Shown here one piece after another: positions 50,942-60,300 of a DNA stretch of 64,000 nt. Source of the DNA: Candidatus Accumulibacter conexus. Lineage in GTDB: Bacteria; Pseudomonadota; Gammaproteobacteria; Burkholderiales; Rhodocyclaceae. The first letter of the stretch is position 1. Every line of letters begins with the position of its first letter. Where the stretch lies: positions 1 through 64,000 of the forward strand of contig JAGFNJ010000022.1 of the NCBI GenBank assembly GCA_017592775.1, written 5' to 3'. Under the pieces are notes generated by a model. That model saw only the letters and a list, made by a program, of their open reading frames with translations. It had not been told where the DNA came from and searched no databases. Position numbers and translations under genes: made by a program.

Positions 50942-51808
50942 CTACTCCAGATTCTGCACCTGCTCCCGCATCTGCTCGATCAGCAGCTTGAACTCGATGG
51001 CCGTCTGCGACACCTCGGCCACCAGCGACTTCGAACCGAGGGTATTCGCCTCGCGGTTGAGTTCCTGCATCAGGAAATCGAGGCGCTTGCCGGTCGCTCC
51101 ACCGGCCGCGAGGACGCGTTCGACTTCGTCGAGGTGGGTCGCCAGTCGCGCGAGTTCCTCGGCAACGTCGATGCGGGCGGCAAAGACGGCGACTTCCTGC
51201 CGGATTCGTTCGTCGTCGACCACCTGCACGGCGTCGAGCAGACGCTGTCGCAGCTTGTCGTTGAACGCTGCCTGCGCAGCCGGGATGCGTGGGGCCACCT
51301 CGTGCACCAGCAGGCGCATGCGGGCAAGCCGCTCGCGGATCACCGCCGCCAGTTTCTCCCCCTCGCGCGCCCGGCTGGCCGCGAAATCGTCAAGCGACTC
51401 GGCCGCCAGCGCCAGGCACGACGGCATCAGGGTCGCCAGATCGATCATGTCTTCGCCGAATATCCCGGGCCAGCGCAGGACATCGCTCACGCTCAGCGGT
51501 GCGGCCAGCGGCAGGCTCCGGCGCACCTGCTCGTCAAAGGACCGGAGCCGTTCGAGGACGTCGTTGTTGAGCCCGACCTGCTGACCACCACCGGCAGCCG
51601 AGACGAAGCTGACACGGCACTCGATCTTGCCACGGCTGATGCGGTTGGCGAACAACTCGCGCAATGCCGCCTCGGCGACACGCAACTCGTCGCTGACGCG
51701 AAAGATGACGTCCAGGTAGCGCGAGTTGACGCTCTTCAGCTCGAAGTGCAGCGTGCCCCCCTTGACGGATCTGGTCCTGGCGGCGTAGCCGGTCATGCTG
51801 TAGATCAT
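50942..51808 (-). CDS. yicC: YicC-family endoribonuclease
   Basis: 288 residues, full length for the family. Starts MIYSMTGYAARTRSVKGGTL with the conserved SMTGY/F opening, then ELKSVNSRYLDVIFRVSDEL, and ends with the family's RLDFLMQELNREANTLGSKS block and EQMREQVQNLE. YicC proteins are reported stress-related endoribonucleases in enteric bacteria. It is divergent from the kinase/PP2C/rph operon and is often next to gmk; here gmk is absent. Cytoplasmic. Confidence 0.93.
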   Translation of the reverse strand: MIYSMTGYAARTRSVKGGTLHFELKSVNSRYLDVIFRVSDELRVAEAALRELFANRISRGKIECRVSFVSAAGGGQQVGLNNDVLERLRSFDEQVRRSLPLAAPLSVSDVLRWPGIFGEDMIDLATLMPSCLALAAESLDDFAASRAREGEKLAAVIRERLARMRLLVHEVAPRIPAAQAAFNDKLRQRLLDAVQVVDDERIRQEVAVFAARIDVAEELARLATHLDEVERVLAAGGATGKRLDFLMQELNREANTLGSKSLVAEVSQTAIEFKLLIEQMREQVQNLE

Positions 51809-51893
51809 GTGAATCCTGGCATACAGAAGGTGATCAATCGGTGGGCAGCTTTACAGCGCACCCCGAAAACCCGGAAAATGGCCGGAAACTCCA

Positions 51894-52871
51894 ATGATAG
51901 CCCCGACACGGATGGCGCAACAAGCGAACCACCCTCTTCCCGCCGGTTTCAGGATCGACGAATACAGCATCGAACACCAGCTCTCGATGGGCGGCTTTTC
52001 GATCGTGTACGTCGCCGCCGACCGTGAACAGAAGCGCGTCGCGATCAAGGAGTACCTGCCGAACACCCTTGCCCTGCGCAGCGAGGGACAAACGGCACCG
52101 ATCATTTCGGAAGAGCACCTGCCCGCCTTCCGCTACGGCATGAAGTGTTTCTTCGAGGAAGGAAGGGCGCTGGCCGGCCTTTCTCACCCCAACGTCATCA
52201 GGGTGCTCAATTTCTTCCGCGCCAATGATACCGTCTACATGGTCATGGAGTACGAGCATGGGCGCACACTGCAGGACCTGATCCAGAAGAACCGGGCAGT
52301 GGTGACGGAAAACTTCATGCGCAACGTGTTCACCAAGATGCTCAACGGCCTGCGCGAGGTGCACGCACACCGCCTGCTGCACCTCGACCTGAAGCCGTCG
52401 AACATCTACATGCGCAACAGCCATACCCCGGTGCTGATCGACTTCGGCGCCGCCAGACAGACCCTCGCCTCCGACACGCCGATGCTGAAGCCCATGTACA
52501 CACCCGGCTTCGCCTCGCCCGAGCACTACAACCGCCGCGAGTTGCTCGGTCCGTGGAGTGACATCTACAGCGTCGGCGCATCGATGTATGCCTGCATCTC
52601 GGGCAATACGCCGCAGCCGGCCGACGAGCGCATGGAGAAGGACCGCCTCGTCCCGGCCATGGTTCGCTGGCAGGGAGTCTTTTCGGATCAGTTGCTCGAG
52701 ACGATCGACTGGTGCCTGAGCCTCAACCACGGCTACCGTCCGCAAAGCGTTTTCGCTCTGCAGAAAGCCCTCACTGAACCGGTCGTCGCGCCCGAACCGA
52801 GTTCAGTGCAACAGAAGGACAGCCTCCTGCGGCAGGTCGTGGGCAAGCTGAGGAAGACAAGGGACCAATGA
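51894..52871 (+). CDS. Hanks-type serine/threonine protein kinase, non-RD
   Basis: 325 residues, kinase domain at ~20-270 with no membrane helix. Glycine-rich loop LSMGGFSIVYVA, ATP lysine in VAIKEYLP, catalytic loop HLDLKPSNIYM, DFGAAR and SDIYSVGA (subdomain IX) are all seen. The catalytic loop reads HLD instead of HRD, so it is a non-RD kinase and probably not activated by activation-loop phosphorylation. ATP-binding and metal residues are kept, so activity is expected. It overlaps the PP2C gene by four bases, forming a kinase/phosphatase pair. Confidence 0.92.
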   Translation: MIAPTRMAQQANHPLPAGFRIDEYSIEHQLSMGGFSIVYVAADREQKRVAIKEYLPNTLALRSEGQTAPIISEEHLPAFRYGMKCFFEEGRALAGLSHPNVIRVLNFFRANDTVYMVMEYEHGRTLQDLIQKNRAVVTENFMRNVFTKMLNGLREVHAHRLLHLDLKPSNIYMRNSHTPVLIDFGAARQTLASDTPMLKPMYTPGFASPEHYNRRELLGPWSDIYSVGASMYACISGNTPQPADERMEKDRLVPAMVRWQGVFSDQLLETIDWCLSLNHGYRPQSVFALQKALTEPVVAPEPSSVQQKDSLLRQVVGKLRKTRDQ

Positions 52872-53791
52872 AATTCAGCATCTACCAGGACTCGCGGACC
52901 GGCAAGCGTGCCAACAACGAGGATCGACTGGCCTACTGCTATTCGCGCGAAGCCCTGCTGATGGTCGTCGCCGACGGCATGGGCGGCCACTATTACGGCG
53001 AGGTGGCGGCGCAGATCGCCGTCCAGACGATGACCGAGGCCTTTCCCGGTGAGTTCAGGCCGCGCGCCCGCGACCCCTTCATGTTTCTCCAGAAGGGCAT
53101 GCAGAATGCCCATCACGCGATTCTTGACTTTGCCGGCAAGCACCACCTGCTCGACTCACCGCGCACCACCTGCGTCGCCTGCATCGTCCAGAACAACGTC
53201 GCCTATTGGGCACACTCGGGAGATTCGCGGCTCTACCTGATCCGCAATGGCAAGGTGCTGGCGCAAACGAAGGACCACTCGCGGGTGCGCATGCTGGTCG
53301 ACCAGGGAGTCATCAGCGAAACGGAAATGATCGCCCATCCCGAACGCAACAAGATTTATGGCTGCCTGGGGGGCAGGCAGACGCCGGAGATCGAATACTC
53401 GCGCAAGGCCACCCTCGAGGCCGGTGACGTGCTGGTCCTGTGCACCGACGGCGTCTGGAGCGCTTTCCCGGGCGACATGCTGGCGGTTGCCCTGAAGTCC
53501 GCCGACCTGATGCGGACGGTACCGACGCTGCTCAACCAGGCCGAGACGCGTGGCGGCCCGACGGCCGACAATCTCTCGATCATTGCCGTACGTTGGGGCG
53601 ACACGTACAACGAAGACAGCGGCCTCGGCAGCAGTGGCCTGGTATCGACCAAGACGATGCCGCGCGATACGGTGACCACCCGACTCGACGAATTCGGGCG
53701 CCACCCGAACCGCAAGTCCGACCTCAGCGATGAGGAGATCGAGCGCGCCATCGAAGAGATCCGTTCGACCATCCAGAAGTATTCGAAATAG
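52868..53791 (+). CDS. PP2C-type Ser/Thr protein phosphatase
   Basis: 307 residues, PP2C domain at ~1-245 with metal-binding motifs [34 protein letters not shown] and [13 protein letters not shown]-terminal tail (~250-307) is hydrophilic and helical and may be regulatory. Metal-dependent dephosphorylation of Ser/Thr, presumably opposing the overlapping kinase gene upstream. The pair sits eight bases before rph in one operon with rdgB and hemW, a linkage also seen in other betaproteobacteria. Confidence 0.92.
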   Translation: MKFSIYQDSRTGKRANNEDRLAYCYSREALLMVVADGMGGHYYGEVAAQIAVQTMTEAFPGEFRPRARDPFMFLQKGMQNAHHAILDFAGKHHLLDSPRTTCVACIVQNNVAYWAHSGDSRLYLIRNGKVLAQTKDHSRVRMLVDQGVISETEMIAHPERNKIYGCLGGRQTPEIEYSRKATLEAGDVLVLCTDGVWSAFPGDMLAVALKSADLMRTVPTLLNQAETRGGPTADNLSIIAVRWGDTYNEDSGLGSSGLVSTKTMPRDTVTTRLDEFGRHPNRKSDLSDEEIERAIEEIRSTIQKYSK

Positions 53792-53799
53792 GAGTCTGC

Positions 53800-54528
53800 A
53801 TGCGCCCCAGCCAGCGACAGCCGTCACAACTCCGTCCGGTGCGAATTGCCCGCAGTTTCACCTGTCACGCCGAGGGGTCGGTGCTGATCGAGATCGGCGC
53901 GACGCGCGTGCTGTGCACCGCCAGCGTCGAGGACAGTGTCCCGCCATTCCTGCGCGGCAGTGGACAGGGCTGGGTAACGGCCGAATACGGGATGCTGCCG
54001 CGTTCGACCCACACCCGTACCGGGCGCGAGGCGGCGAAGGGCAAACAGAGTGGCCGCACGCAGGAGATCCAGCGACTGGTCGGCCGCGCGCTGCGCGCCG
54101 TGACCGATCTGCGGGCGCTCGGCGAACGCCAGATCACCCTCGATTGCGACGTCCTGCAGGCCGACGGCGGCACCCGCTGCGCAGCGATCACCGGCGCCTG
54201 GCTGGCACTCAACGATGCCTGTGCGCAATTGCTCGGCCGCGGCCGGATCGCCGTCAATCCGCTGCTTGATCACGTCGCCGCCGTATCGGTCGGGATCTAC
54301 CGCGGCGTACCGGTGCTCGATCTCGACTACGCCGAAGACGCCAACTGCGAGACCGACATGAACGTCGTGATGACCGGCAGGCGAGGTCTGGTCGAGGTGC
54401 AGGGCACTGCCGAGGGCAACCCCTTCTCGCGCGACGAACTGAACCAGTTGCTCGACCTCGCCGAAACGGGCATCGTCGCGCTTGTTGCCCAGCAGAAGGC
54501 TGCTCTCGGGCAGCGGCAACTGCCATGA
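53800..54528 (+). CDS. rph: Ribonuclease PH
   Basis: 242 residues, full length. Phosphorolytic 3' exoribonuclease that matures tRNA 3' ends. Family blocks: [57 protein letters not shown] (with the RNA-binding arginines) and [29 protein letters not shown]. It overlaps rdgB by four bases. Confidence 0.96.
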   Translation: MRPSQRQPSQLRPVRIARSFTCHAEGSVLIEIGATRVLCTASVEDSVPPFLRGSGQGWVTAEYGMLPRSTHTRTGREAAKGKQSGRTQEIQRLVGRALRAVTDLRALGERQITLDCDVLQADGGTRCAAITGAWLALNDACAQLLGRGRIAVNPLLDHVAAVSVGIYRGVPVLDLDYAEDANCETDMNVVMTGRRGLVEVQGTAEGNPFSRDELNQLLDLAETGIVALVAQQKAALGQRQLP

Positions 54529-55112
54529 AGCTTGTCCTCGCGTCGAACAACAGCAAGAAACTCGCGGAACTCGACGCGATCCTCGCGCCGCTGGGCTGGG
54601 AACTGGTGCCACAGGGGCAGCTTGGCGTTGCCGAAGCCGAGGAGCCACACTGCACCTTCGTCGAGAATGCCCTCGCCAAGGCCCGCCATGCCGCGCGGAT
54701 GACCGGCCTGCCGGCGCTCGCCGACGACTCCGGACTGTGTGTGGACGCCTTTGGCGGCGCCCCCGGTGTGCACTCCGCGCGCTTTGCCGGCGAGCCGAGA
54801 TCGGATGCACGCAACAACCAGAAGCTCCTCGCTGAACTCGGCAACAACGCTCAGCGCAGCGCCCGCTTCGTCTCGGTGATCGTCTTCGTTCGCCACGCCG
54901 ACGACCCGCAGCCGATCATTGCCGAGGGCGAGTGGGCGGGCGAGATTCTGCCACAGGCACGCGGCGACGATGGTTTCGGCTATGACCCGGTGTTCTACCT
55001 GCGCGAACTCGAGCGGACCGCCGCCGAACTCGACGCGGCCGAGAAGAACCGCCGGTCGCACCGGGGCCAGGCGCTGGCCCGCCTCGTCGAGCGCCTGCAG
55101 AACCGGCACTGA
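54525..55112 (+). CDS. rdgB: dITP/XTP pyrophosphatase (RdgB/HAM1)
   Basis: 195 residues. Hydrolyses non-canonical purine nucleoside triphosphates (dITP, ITP, XTP) to monophosphate and pyrophosphate, keeping inosine and xanthosine out of nucleic acids. Markers: [12 protein letters not shown] at the start, [42 protein letters not shown] and [10 protein letters not shown] near the end. The stop overlaps hemW by one base. Confidence 0.96.
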   Translation: MKLVLASNNSKKLAELDAILAPLGWELVPQGQLGVAEAEEPHCTFVENALAKARHAARMTGLPALADDSGLCVDAFGGAPGVHSARFAGEPRSDARNNQKLLAELGNNAQRSARFVSVIVFVRHADDPQPIIAEGEWAGEILPQARGDDGFGYDPVFYLRELERTAAELDAAEKNRRSHRGQALARLVERLQNRH

Positions 55113-56350
55113 TGCCCGCCAGGCGCGAGCGCACCGTCATTCCCCTGCTCGCCGCTGGTCGCGGCCAGCCCGAGTTTCGCCGCCAGCCGCCACTGTCGCT
55201 GTACGTCCACATTCCGTGGTGCGTGCAGAAGTGCCCGTACTGCGATTTCAATTCGCATGCGCTGTCGGCTGCGGGCACGACGGCGGCTGCGTCCCCGACA
55301 CTGCCTCAGGGCGACTATCTGGCAGCCCTGATCGCCGATCTCGAGTCGGCTCTGCCGCTGGTCTGGGGTCGCCGCGTCGACAGCATCTTCATCGGCGGCG
55401 GCACGCCCAGCCTGTTCTCGGGCGAGGCGCTCGACGAGCTGCTGGCAGCCGTGCGCAGTCGCCTGCCGCTGCTGCCCGGTGCCGAGATCACGCTCGAGGC
55501 GAATCCCGGAACGATCGAAAGCGGCAAGTTCGCGGCCTTCAGGGACGCCGGGGTCAACCGTCTTTCGCTCGGCATCCAGAGTTTCAATCGGCGGCATCTG
55601 CAGGCGCTCGGCCGCATCCACGACGAGCGCCAGGCGCGGCAGGCGATCGACGAGGCGGCCCGCCACTTCGACAATCTCAACCTCGACCTGATGTACGGCC
55701 TGCCCGGGCAGGATCTCGAGCAGGCGCTGGCGGACATCGAGACGGCGTTGTCGTTCGCACCCGCCCACCTTTCCTGTTATCAACTGAGCATCGAAGCCAA
55801 TACGGCCTTCGCCGCCAGCCCGCCGGTGCTGCCGGCGGACGATCTCTGCGCCGACATGCAGGATGCGATCGAAGCCAGGCTGGCGGCAGCCGGTTACCAG
55901 CATTACGAGACCTCGGCCTTTGCGCAACCCGGCCGCCAGTGCCAGCACAACCTCAACTACTGGCACTTCGGCGACTACCTGGGCATCGGCGCCGGCGCGC
56001 ACGGCAAGCTGACCCTGCACGACCGAATCCTACGACAGATGCGCTGGAAGCGACCGGAGCAGTATCTGGCGCAGGTCGCTGCCGGCACGCCGGTGCAGCA
56101 CGAGTCCGCCGTCGCCGCCGCCGAGCTGCCCTTCGAGTTCATGCTCAATGCGCTACGCCTGGTCGAAGGCTTCGACACGACACTGTTCGAGTCGCGCTGC
56201 GCGCTGCCGCTGCGCCACATCCAGCCGCAACTGCTGCAGGCCGAACGCGAGGGACTGCTCGAGCGCCACGGGCAGCGAATCGCTCCGACCGACCGCGGTC
56301 GACGCTTTCTCAATCGGCTGCTCGAACGTTTCCTCGTCGACCGGGATTGA
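55112..56350 (+). CDS. hemW: Radical SAM haem chaperone HemW
   Basis: 412 residues. The radical SAM cluster motif is CVQKCPYCDFNSH (C-x3-C-x2-C, ~38-46). IFIGGGTPSLF, NRLSLGIQSFN and GLPGQDLEQAL follow, and the C-terminal HemN_C domain ends at the stop. HemW is now known as a haem chaperone; older labels call it oxygen-independent coproporphyrinogen III oxidase, but it lacks the extra N-terminal part of HemN. A ~17-residue Ala/Thr-rich insert after the cluster motif (AAGTTAAASPT) is slightly unusual. Confidence 0.94.
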   Translation: MPARRERTVIPLLAAGRGQPEFRRQPPLSLYVHIPWCVQKCPYCDFNSHALSAAGTTAAASPTLPQGDYLAALIADLESALPLVWGRRVDSIFIGGGTPSLFSGEALDELLAAVRSRLPLLPGAEITLEANPGTIESGKFAAFRDAGVNRLSLGIQSFNRRHLQALGRIHDERQARQAIDEAARHFDNLNLDLMYGLPGQDLEQALADIETALSFAPAHLSCYQLSIEANTAFAASPPVLPADDLCADMQDAIEARLAAAGYQHYETSAFAQPGRQCQHNLNYWHFGDYLGIGAGAHGKLTLHDRILRQMRWKRPEQYLAQVAAGTPVQHESAVAAAELPFEFMLNALRLVEGFDTTLFESRCALPLRHIQPQLLQAEREGLLERHGQRIAPTDRGRRFLNRLLERFLVDRD

Positions 56351-56388
56351 TCGCCGCCACCCGCCGGTGCAGCGAAAAACCGGATTGG

Positions 56389-57555
56389 CTACGGTTTCAT
56401 CGCCTCGACCGCCTGCTGCAGTTGCTGGTGAAGCTCTTCGGCCGGCAATCCCTGTGCGTCGCGCAGGCGTATCTGCCGCGACAGATCGGCAGCCCGCGTC
56501 GCCGCCAGGCTGCGTTCGCGCGCCGCCGCCGCGCCGCCTGCCGGCTTCCCGCCGACCGCGGCCGAAGCGCTCGCCGCGGCGGCCGGCGCACCATCGACCA
56601 CTACCTGGACACGTTCAGCCGCCGGTTGCGAACGCCGCGCGGTGATGACCATCGAGCGCGGCTGGTAGGGGCGTGGCACCGGCCGCTGTGCCAGCGGCTG
56701 CGGGCTTGGCCGTCGCAGCTCGTTCACCGCGGCCCGCAACCGCGCGTGCAGTTCCTCGCTCGGCCGCCCCTCGGCTTCGGCCGCCCTGATCTCGCGCATG
56801 ATCGCGTCCACCGTCGGTGGCAGCGCGGCCGAACGGCTGGCTTCGCCAAAGCTCGCGGGTGGCGCCTTGACCGCCACGGCGAACTCCTCCGGCGAGGCAA
56901 TCATCTTCGCCAGCCGCAGATGGTTGTAGCGCATCGCCATCGTCAGCGCGTTGTCGCCCCAGTCGCTCTGCAGGCTCGCGTTGGCCCCTGCTTCGAGCAG
57001 GTCCCGCGCCAGTTCCAGGTGACCTTCGCGCGCCGCCATCATCAGCGGCGTGGCCCCGTTCGGCGCCCGCGCGTTGATGTTCGCTCCCCGCGACATGAGG
57101 TCCCGGGCCACCTTGCCATGGCCGTTGAACACCGCATAGTGCAGCGCACTCCACTGGTTCCCCTGCCGGTCGAGTGGGGCGCCACGTTCGAGCAGCCACT
57201 GCACCGCCTCGAGATGGCCGCCCCAGGCCGCCAGTTGCAGCGGCTGCTCGCCATGGCGATTGACGCGCCGCACATCGGCGCCATGCTCGACGAACAGCGC
57301 CATCATCTCGATGTTGCCATACCAGGCGGCAACCATCAGGCCGGTGCCGATGTGCGCCGCCTCGTATTCCGGATGCAGACCCTGCTCGAGCCAGCGCCGG
57401 ACCATTCGCAGGTCGCCGCGCTCGACCGCAAACTCGAAGCGGACCGGATCGGGTGTCGGCACCTGCGCCAACGCCGGCGGGAGCAGCAGGCAGGAAATCA
57501 GAAGCAGGCAGGCGCCCAGCCTGCCGATGAGGTCACTCACGGTCGTTTTCTCCAC
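56389..57555 (-). CDS. Secreted ankyrin-repeat protein
   Basis: 388 residues. N-terminal signal peptide (LGACLLLISCLLLPPALA, cut near AQV). About six ankyrin repeats at ~35-230 (GTGLMVAAWYGNIEMMALFV, HGEQPLQLAAWGGHLEAVQW, NGATPLMMAAREGHLELARD). The C-terminal 155 residues are Ala/Arg/Pro-rich with two EELHxxLRxAV-like helical segments (PSEELHARLRAAVNELRR and PAEELHQQLQQAVEAMKP). Likely a periplasmic or envelope protein-interaction scaffold. ATG 57555 is 36 bases from the divergent TonB-like frame. Function unknown. Confidence 0.85.
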   Translation of the reverse strand: MEKTTVSDLIGRLGACLLLISCLLLPPALAQVPTPDPVRFEFAVERGDLRMVRRWLEQGLHPEYEAAHIGTGLMVAAWYGNIEMMALFVEHGADVRRVNRHGEQPLQLAAWGGHLEAVQWLLERGAPLDRQGNQWSALHYAVFNGHGKVARDLMSRGANINARAPNGATPLMMAAREGHLELARDLLEAGANASLQSDWGDNALTMAMRYNHLRLAKMIASPEEFAVAVKAPPASFGEASRSAALPPTVDAIMREIRAAEAEGRPSEELHARLRAAVNELRRPSPQPLAQRPVPRPYQPRSMVITARRSQPAAERVQVVVDGAPAAAASASAAVGGKPAGGAAAARERSLAATRAADLSRQIRLRDAQGLPAEELHQQLQQAVEAMKP

Positions 57556-57629
57556 CCGGTTTCGATCACGGCTGCCGGCCGCGTCGCGCGGTGTCGCCGC
57601 CGGCAGTTTTGGTTCACAATGTCGGGCTC

Positions 57630-58151
57630 ATGCCGTTTCAGCTGCCTGCCGCCCTTGCCATCTCGCTCCTCCTGCACGTCGCCGTGCTGTGGTGGAACGT
57701 CATCGAATTCAGGCCACCGCCGACACCGCGGCTGCAGGCTTCGCTGCAGCCGCCCGACCGGCCGGTGCCCGCCAGCGACGAGCCGCTGCTGAAGAACACG
57801 CTGTCGAGCGACCCCTCGCCGGCGGCCGCCACACCGCCACCGCGGCCGGCCACCGCCACGGCAGCGGCGACGACGCGGGCAGTGGCCCGACGCCAGATCG
57901 AGGCAGCGCAACGCAAACTCTCGCAACACCTCTACTATCCACCCGAAGCCGTCGCTCGTGGCATCGAGGGCGAGGTCCGCCTGCTCCTGCGGCTGGCCGA
58001 CGATGGCAGCATCATCGACGTCCAGCTCGCTGCCAGCAGTGGCCACGCCATCCTCGACCAGGCGGCGGTGAAAGCGGCGTACGCCATGGGTCGGGCAAAC
58101 TGGGCGCAGTCACGCGAGTTGATCCTGCCGGTGATCTTCCGCCTGCAGTGA
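57630..58151 (+). CDS. TonB-like energy transducer C-terminal domain protein
   Basis: 173 residues from ATG 57630 (GTG 57591 is an alternative start). One N-terminal helix ([18 protein letters not shown], keeping a histidine like the TonB S-x3-H motif), a short Pro/Ala-rich periplasmic linker and a TonB C-terminal domain ([37 protein letters not shown]). TonB proteins couple the proton motive force, through ExbBD, to outer-membrane receptors. No exbBD or receptor gene is here. Its 3' end overlaps that of trmB on the other strand by 42 bases. Confidence 0.85.
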   Translation: MPFQLPAALAISLLLHVAVLWWNVIEFRPPPTPRLQASLQPPDRPVPASDEPLLKNTLSSDPSPAAATPPPRPATATAAATTRAVARRQIEAAQRKLSQHLYYPPEAVARGIEGEVRLLLRLADDGSIIDVQLAASSGHAILDQAAVKAAYAMGRANWAQSRELILPVIFRLQ

Positions 58152-58853
58152 AGGCGGCCGGCGGCGGAAGAGCAGATCCCACACGCCATGCCCAAGACGC
58201 CGGCCGCGCTCCTCGAAACGGGTCGGCTGACGATAGGCGGGACGCGGCGCAAAACCGGCAGCGGTATTCTCCAGCAGGCTCTCGGCCGACAGGACGGCCA
58301 GCATCTGCTGCGCGTACTCCTCCCAGTCGGTGGCGCAGTGGATGTAGGCGCCGGGACGCAGGCGACTGACGAGCAGCGCCACGAACGCCGGCTGCAGCAG
58401 GCGCCGCTTGTGGTGACGCGTCTTCGGCCAGGGATCGGGGAAAAAGATGTGCGCCCCGTCGAGCGACGCCGGCAGAAGCATGTCGCGCAGCACCTCGACC
58501 GCGTCGTGCTGGACGATGCGCAGGTTCGTCAGCCCCATCTCGGCGACCAGCTTGCACAGGCTGCCGACTCCCGGCGTATGCACTTCGACGCCGAGGTAGT
58601 CGGTCTGCGGATGGGCGGCGGCGATCGCCGCCGAGGTTTCGCCCATGCCGAAGCCGATCTCGAGGATGCGGGCGGCCTGGCGCCCGAACAGCAGGTCGAG
58701 GTCGACCGCCGTCGCGCGATAGGGAACGCCGATGCGCGTCATCATCTGCTCATGGTAGCGCTGCTGGGCATTCGACAAGCGTCCCTGCCGCCGCACGAAA
58801 CTGCGGATGTGCGCCGCACGGCCGGCGCGACCCACCGTCTCACCACCAGCCAT
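58110..58853 (-). CDS. trmB: tRNA (guanine-N7-)-methyltransferase
   Basis: 247 residues. Makes m7G46 in the tRNA variable loop. SAM site [15 protein letters not shown], then [22 protein letters not shown], the family hallmark [16 protein letters not shown] and a C-terminal [17 protein letters not shown]. An extra ~17-residue tail after the usual end runs into the TonB-like gene. It is three bases from the thiG stop on the same strand. Confidence 0.95.
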   Translation of the reverse strand: MAGGETVGRAGRAAHIRSFVRRQGRLSNAQQRYHEQMMTRIGVPYRATAVDLDLLFGRQAARILEIGFGMGETSAAIAAAHPQTDYLGVEVHTPGVGSLCKLVAEMGLTNLRIVQHDAVEVLRDMLLPASLDGAHIFFPDPWPKTRHHKRRLLQPAFVALLVSRLRPGAYIHCATDWEEYAQQMLAVLSAESLLENTAAGFAPRPAYRQPTRFEERGRRLGHGVWDLLFRRRPPSLQAEDHRQDQLA

Positions 58854-58855
58854 GG

Positions 58856-59650
58856 CTAGGAGCCGATCAGTCCGGTCGTCGGTGACGAGGGGTCCGCCGA
58901 GTAATACTTGCGTGCCATGCGTCCGGCAAGGAAGGCCTCCCGCCCGGCCTCGACCGCCTTCTTCATGGCACTCGCCATCAGCACCGGGTCACGCGCATGC
59001 GCGATGGCGGTGTTCATCAGCACGCCGTCACAGCCGAGTTCCATGGCGATCGCCGCATCCGATGCGGTACCGACGCCGGCATCGACGAGCACGGGCACCT
59101 GCGCATTGTCGATGATCAGGCGCAGGTTCCAGGGATTGACGATCCCCATGCCGGACCCGATCAACGACGCCAGTGGCATCACTGCGACGCAGCCGATGTC
59201 CTCGAGCATGCGCGCCTGGATCGGATCGTCGGCGCAGTACACCATCACCTCGAAGCCCTCGCTGACGAGCGTCCGTGCGGCCTGCAGCGTTTCCGGCATG
59301 TTCGGAAAGAGACTCGCCGGATCACCGAGGACCTCGAGCTTGCACAGCGCGTGTCCATCGAGCAGTTCGCGCGCGAGGCGCAGGGTCCGCACCGCATCCG
59401 CCGCCGTGTAGCAGCCGGCGGTATTCGGCAGGATGGTGAACTGCGACGGCGGCAACACGTCGAGCAGGTTCGGCTCACCGGCGTTCTGGCCGATGTTGGT
59501 GCGGCGGATGGCGACGGTGATGATCTCGGCACCGGCAGCATCGATCGCTGCCCGCGTCTCGGAAAAATCCTTGTACTTGCCGGTGCCGACGAGCAGACGC
59601 GAGCGGTAGGTCCGGCCCGCGACCGTCAGGCTATGGGGTGAAGGGTGCAT
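58856..59650 (-). CDS. thiG: Thiazole synthase
   Basis: 264 residues, TIM barrel. Forms thiazole phosphate from deoxyxylulose phosphate, dehydroglycine or glycine, and the ThiS thiocarboxylate. The Schiff-base lysine is likely in VGTGKYKDF, with [40 protein letters not shown] and [20 protein letters not shown] all typical. It follows thiS by 24 bases on the same strand. The rest of the thiamine pathway genes are not in the window. Confidence 0.96.
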   Translation of the reverse strand: MHPSPHSLTVAGRTYRSRLLVGTGKYKDFSETRAAIDAAGAEIITVAIRRTNIGQNAGEPNLLDVLPPSQFTILPNTAGCYTAADAVRTLRLARELLDGHALCKLEVLGDPASLFPNMPETLQAARTLVSEGFEVMVYCADDPIQARMLEDIGCVAVMPLASLIGSGMGIVNPWNLRLIIDNAQVPVLVDAGVGTASDAAIAMELGCDGVLMNTAIAHARDPVLMASAMKKAVEAGREAFLAGRMARKYYSADPSSPTTGLIGS

Positions 59651-59674
59651 GGGTCTTTCGCTCGTTGATGAGGC

Positions 59675-59875
59675 TCAACCGCCGCCGACGGCCACCACGA
59701 TCTCGACCCGGTCGCCATCGGCGAGCGCGGTTTCGGCATGCAAGCCACGCGGAACGATCTCGCCGTTGCGTTCGACGGCGATCCGCTTGCCGACGTGCTC
59801 GAGTGCAACGACGAGTTCGGCGACCGTCAGCGACGAGGGAAAGCGGCGGCTTTCGCCGTTGATCAGAAGTTCCAT
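59675..59875 (-). CDS. thiS: Sulfur carrier protein ThiS
   Basis: 66 residues, ubiquitin-like fold. [20 protein letters not shown] at the start and VVAVGGG at the C-terminus, whose terminal glycine is adenylated and thiocarboxylated to deliver sulfur to ThiG. ATG 59875 has no Shine-Dalgarno sequence; a TAGAAT box at 59885-59890 lies just upstream, so the mRNA may be leaderless. No TPP riboswitch motif is evident. Confidence 0.92.
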   Translation of the reverse strand: MELLINGESRRFPSSLTVAELVVALEHVGKRIAVERNGEIVPRGLHAETALADGDRVEIVVAVGGG

Positions 59876-59884
59876 AGGAGGCGA

Positions 59885-59890
59885 ATTCTA
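59885..59890 (-). promoter_or_regulatory. thiS: Candidate -10 box for a near-leaderless thiS transcript
   Basis: TAGAAT on the minus strand ends nine bases before the thiS ATG, so transcription would start within about three bases of the start codon. No convincing -35 hexamer is at the right distance. Confidence 0.25.
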
Positions 59891-60020
59891 GCACGCCGCC
59901 CGCCCAGAACCGCCGTCACCCACGGCCGACCCCAGCCGGCGGGCGCCGCCGGCAGAAAACCCACCCGAACCATCACCGGCGGCGACTGTCTCGCTTCGGC
60001 CAGCTTTCGCGCTCGACATC

Positions 60021-60203
60021 ATGCACCCTCTGCGTCTCCTGCTTCTCTGCCGTGCGCTGCTGCTCGGCGGCTGCACCGGCGTCCCGGACGGCGTCACGCC
60101 GGTGCGCGACTTCCAGCTCGATCGCTACCTCGGCAAGTGGTACGAGATCGCCCGCCTCGACCATTCGTTCGAAAGCGGACTGAGCGACGTGTCGGCACAC
60201 TAG
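60021..60203 (+). pseudogene. N-terminal fragment of a Blc-type lipocalin
   Basis: 60 residues: signal peptide with lipobox-like LLGGC at 15-19, then FQLDRYLGKWYEIARLDHSF, the first beta strand and GxW motif of bacterial lipocalin Blc (outer-membrane lipoprotein binding fatty acids or lysolipids). The frame stops after GLSDVSAH, where a complete Blc would continue for about 110 residues; none of the rest is found downstream, where the STAND-FGE gene begins on the other strand. It looks truncated and is probably non-functional. Confidence 0.7.
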
Positions 60204-60300
60204 TCTGATCTGGGTCGGCCAGGACCGGCCGGACGCCTGACAGGCCCCTGCCACTACCGGCGAATGGCCGGCGACCGCCGCGAGGGCGCCGGTGTCGGCG

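Noticed and set aside
54919-57792. 957-codon plus-strand frame across rdgB, hemW and the ankyrin gene
   Set aside because: It reads out of frame through two housekeeping genes and antisense through a third; no protein character.
59876-60020. TPP riboswitch upstream of thiS
   Set aside because: The conserved CTGAGA and ACCTGATCTGG-type elements of the THI box are absent and the leader appears too short.
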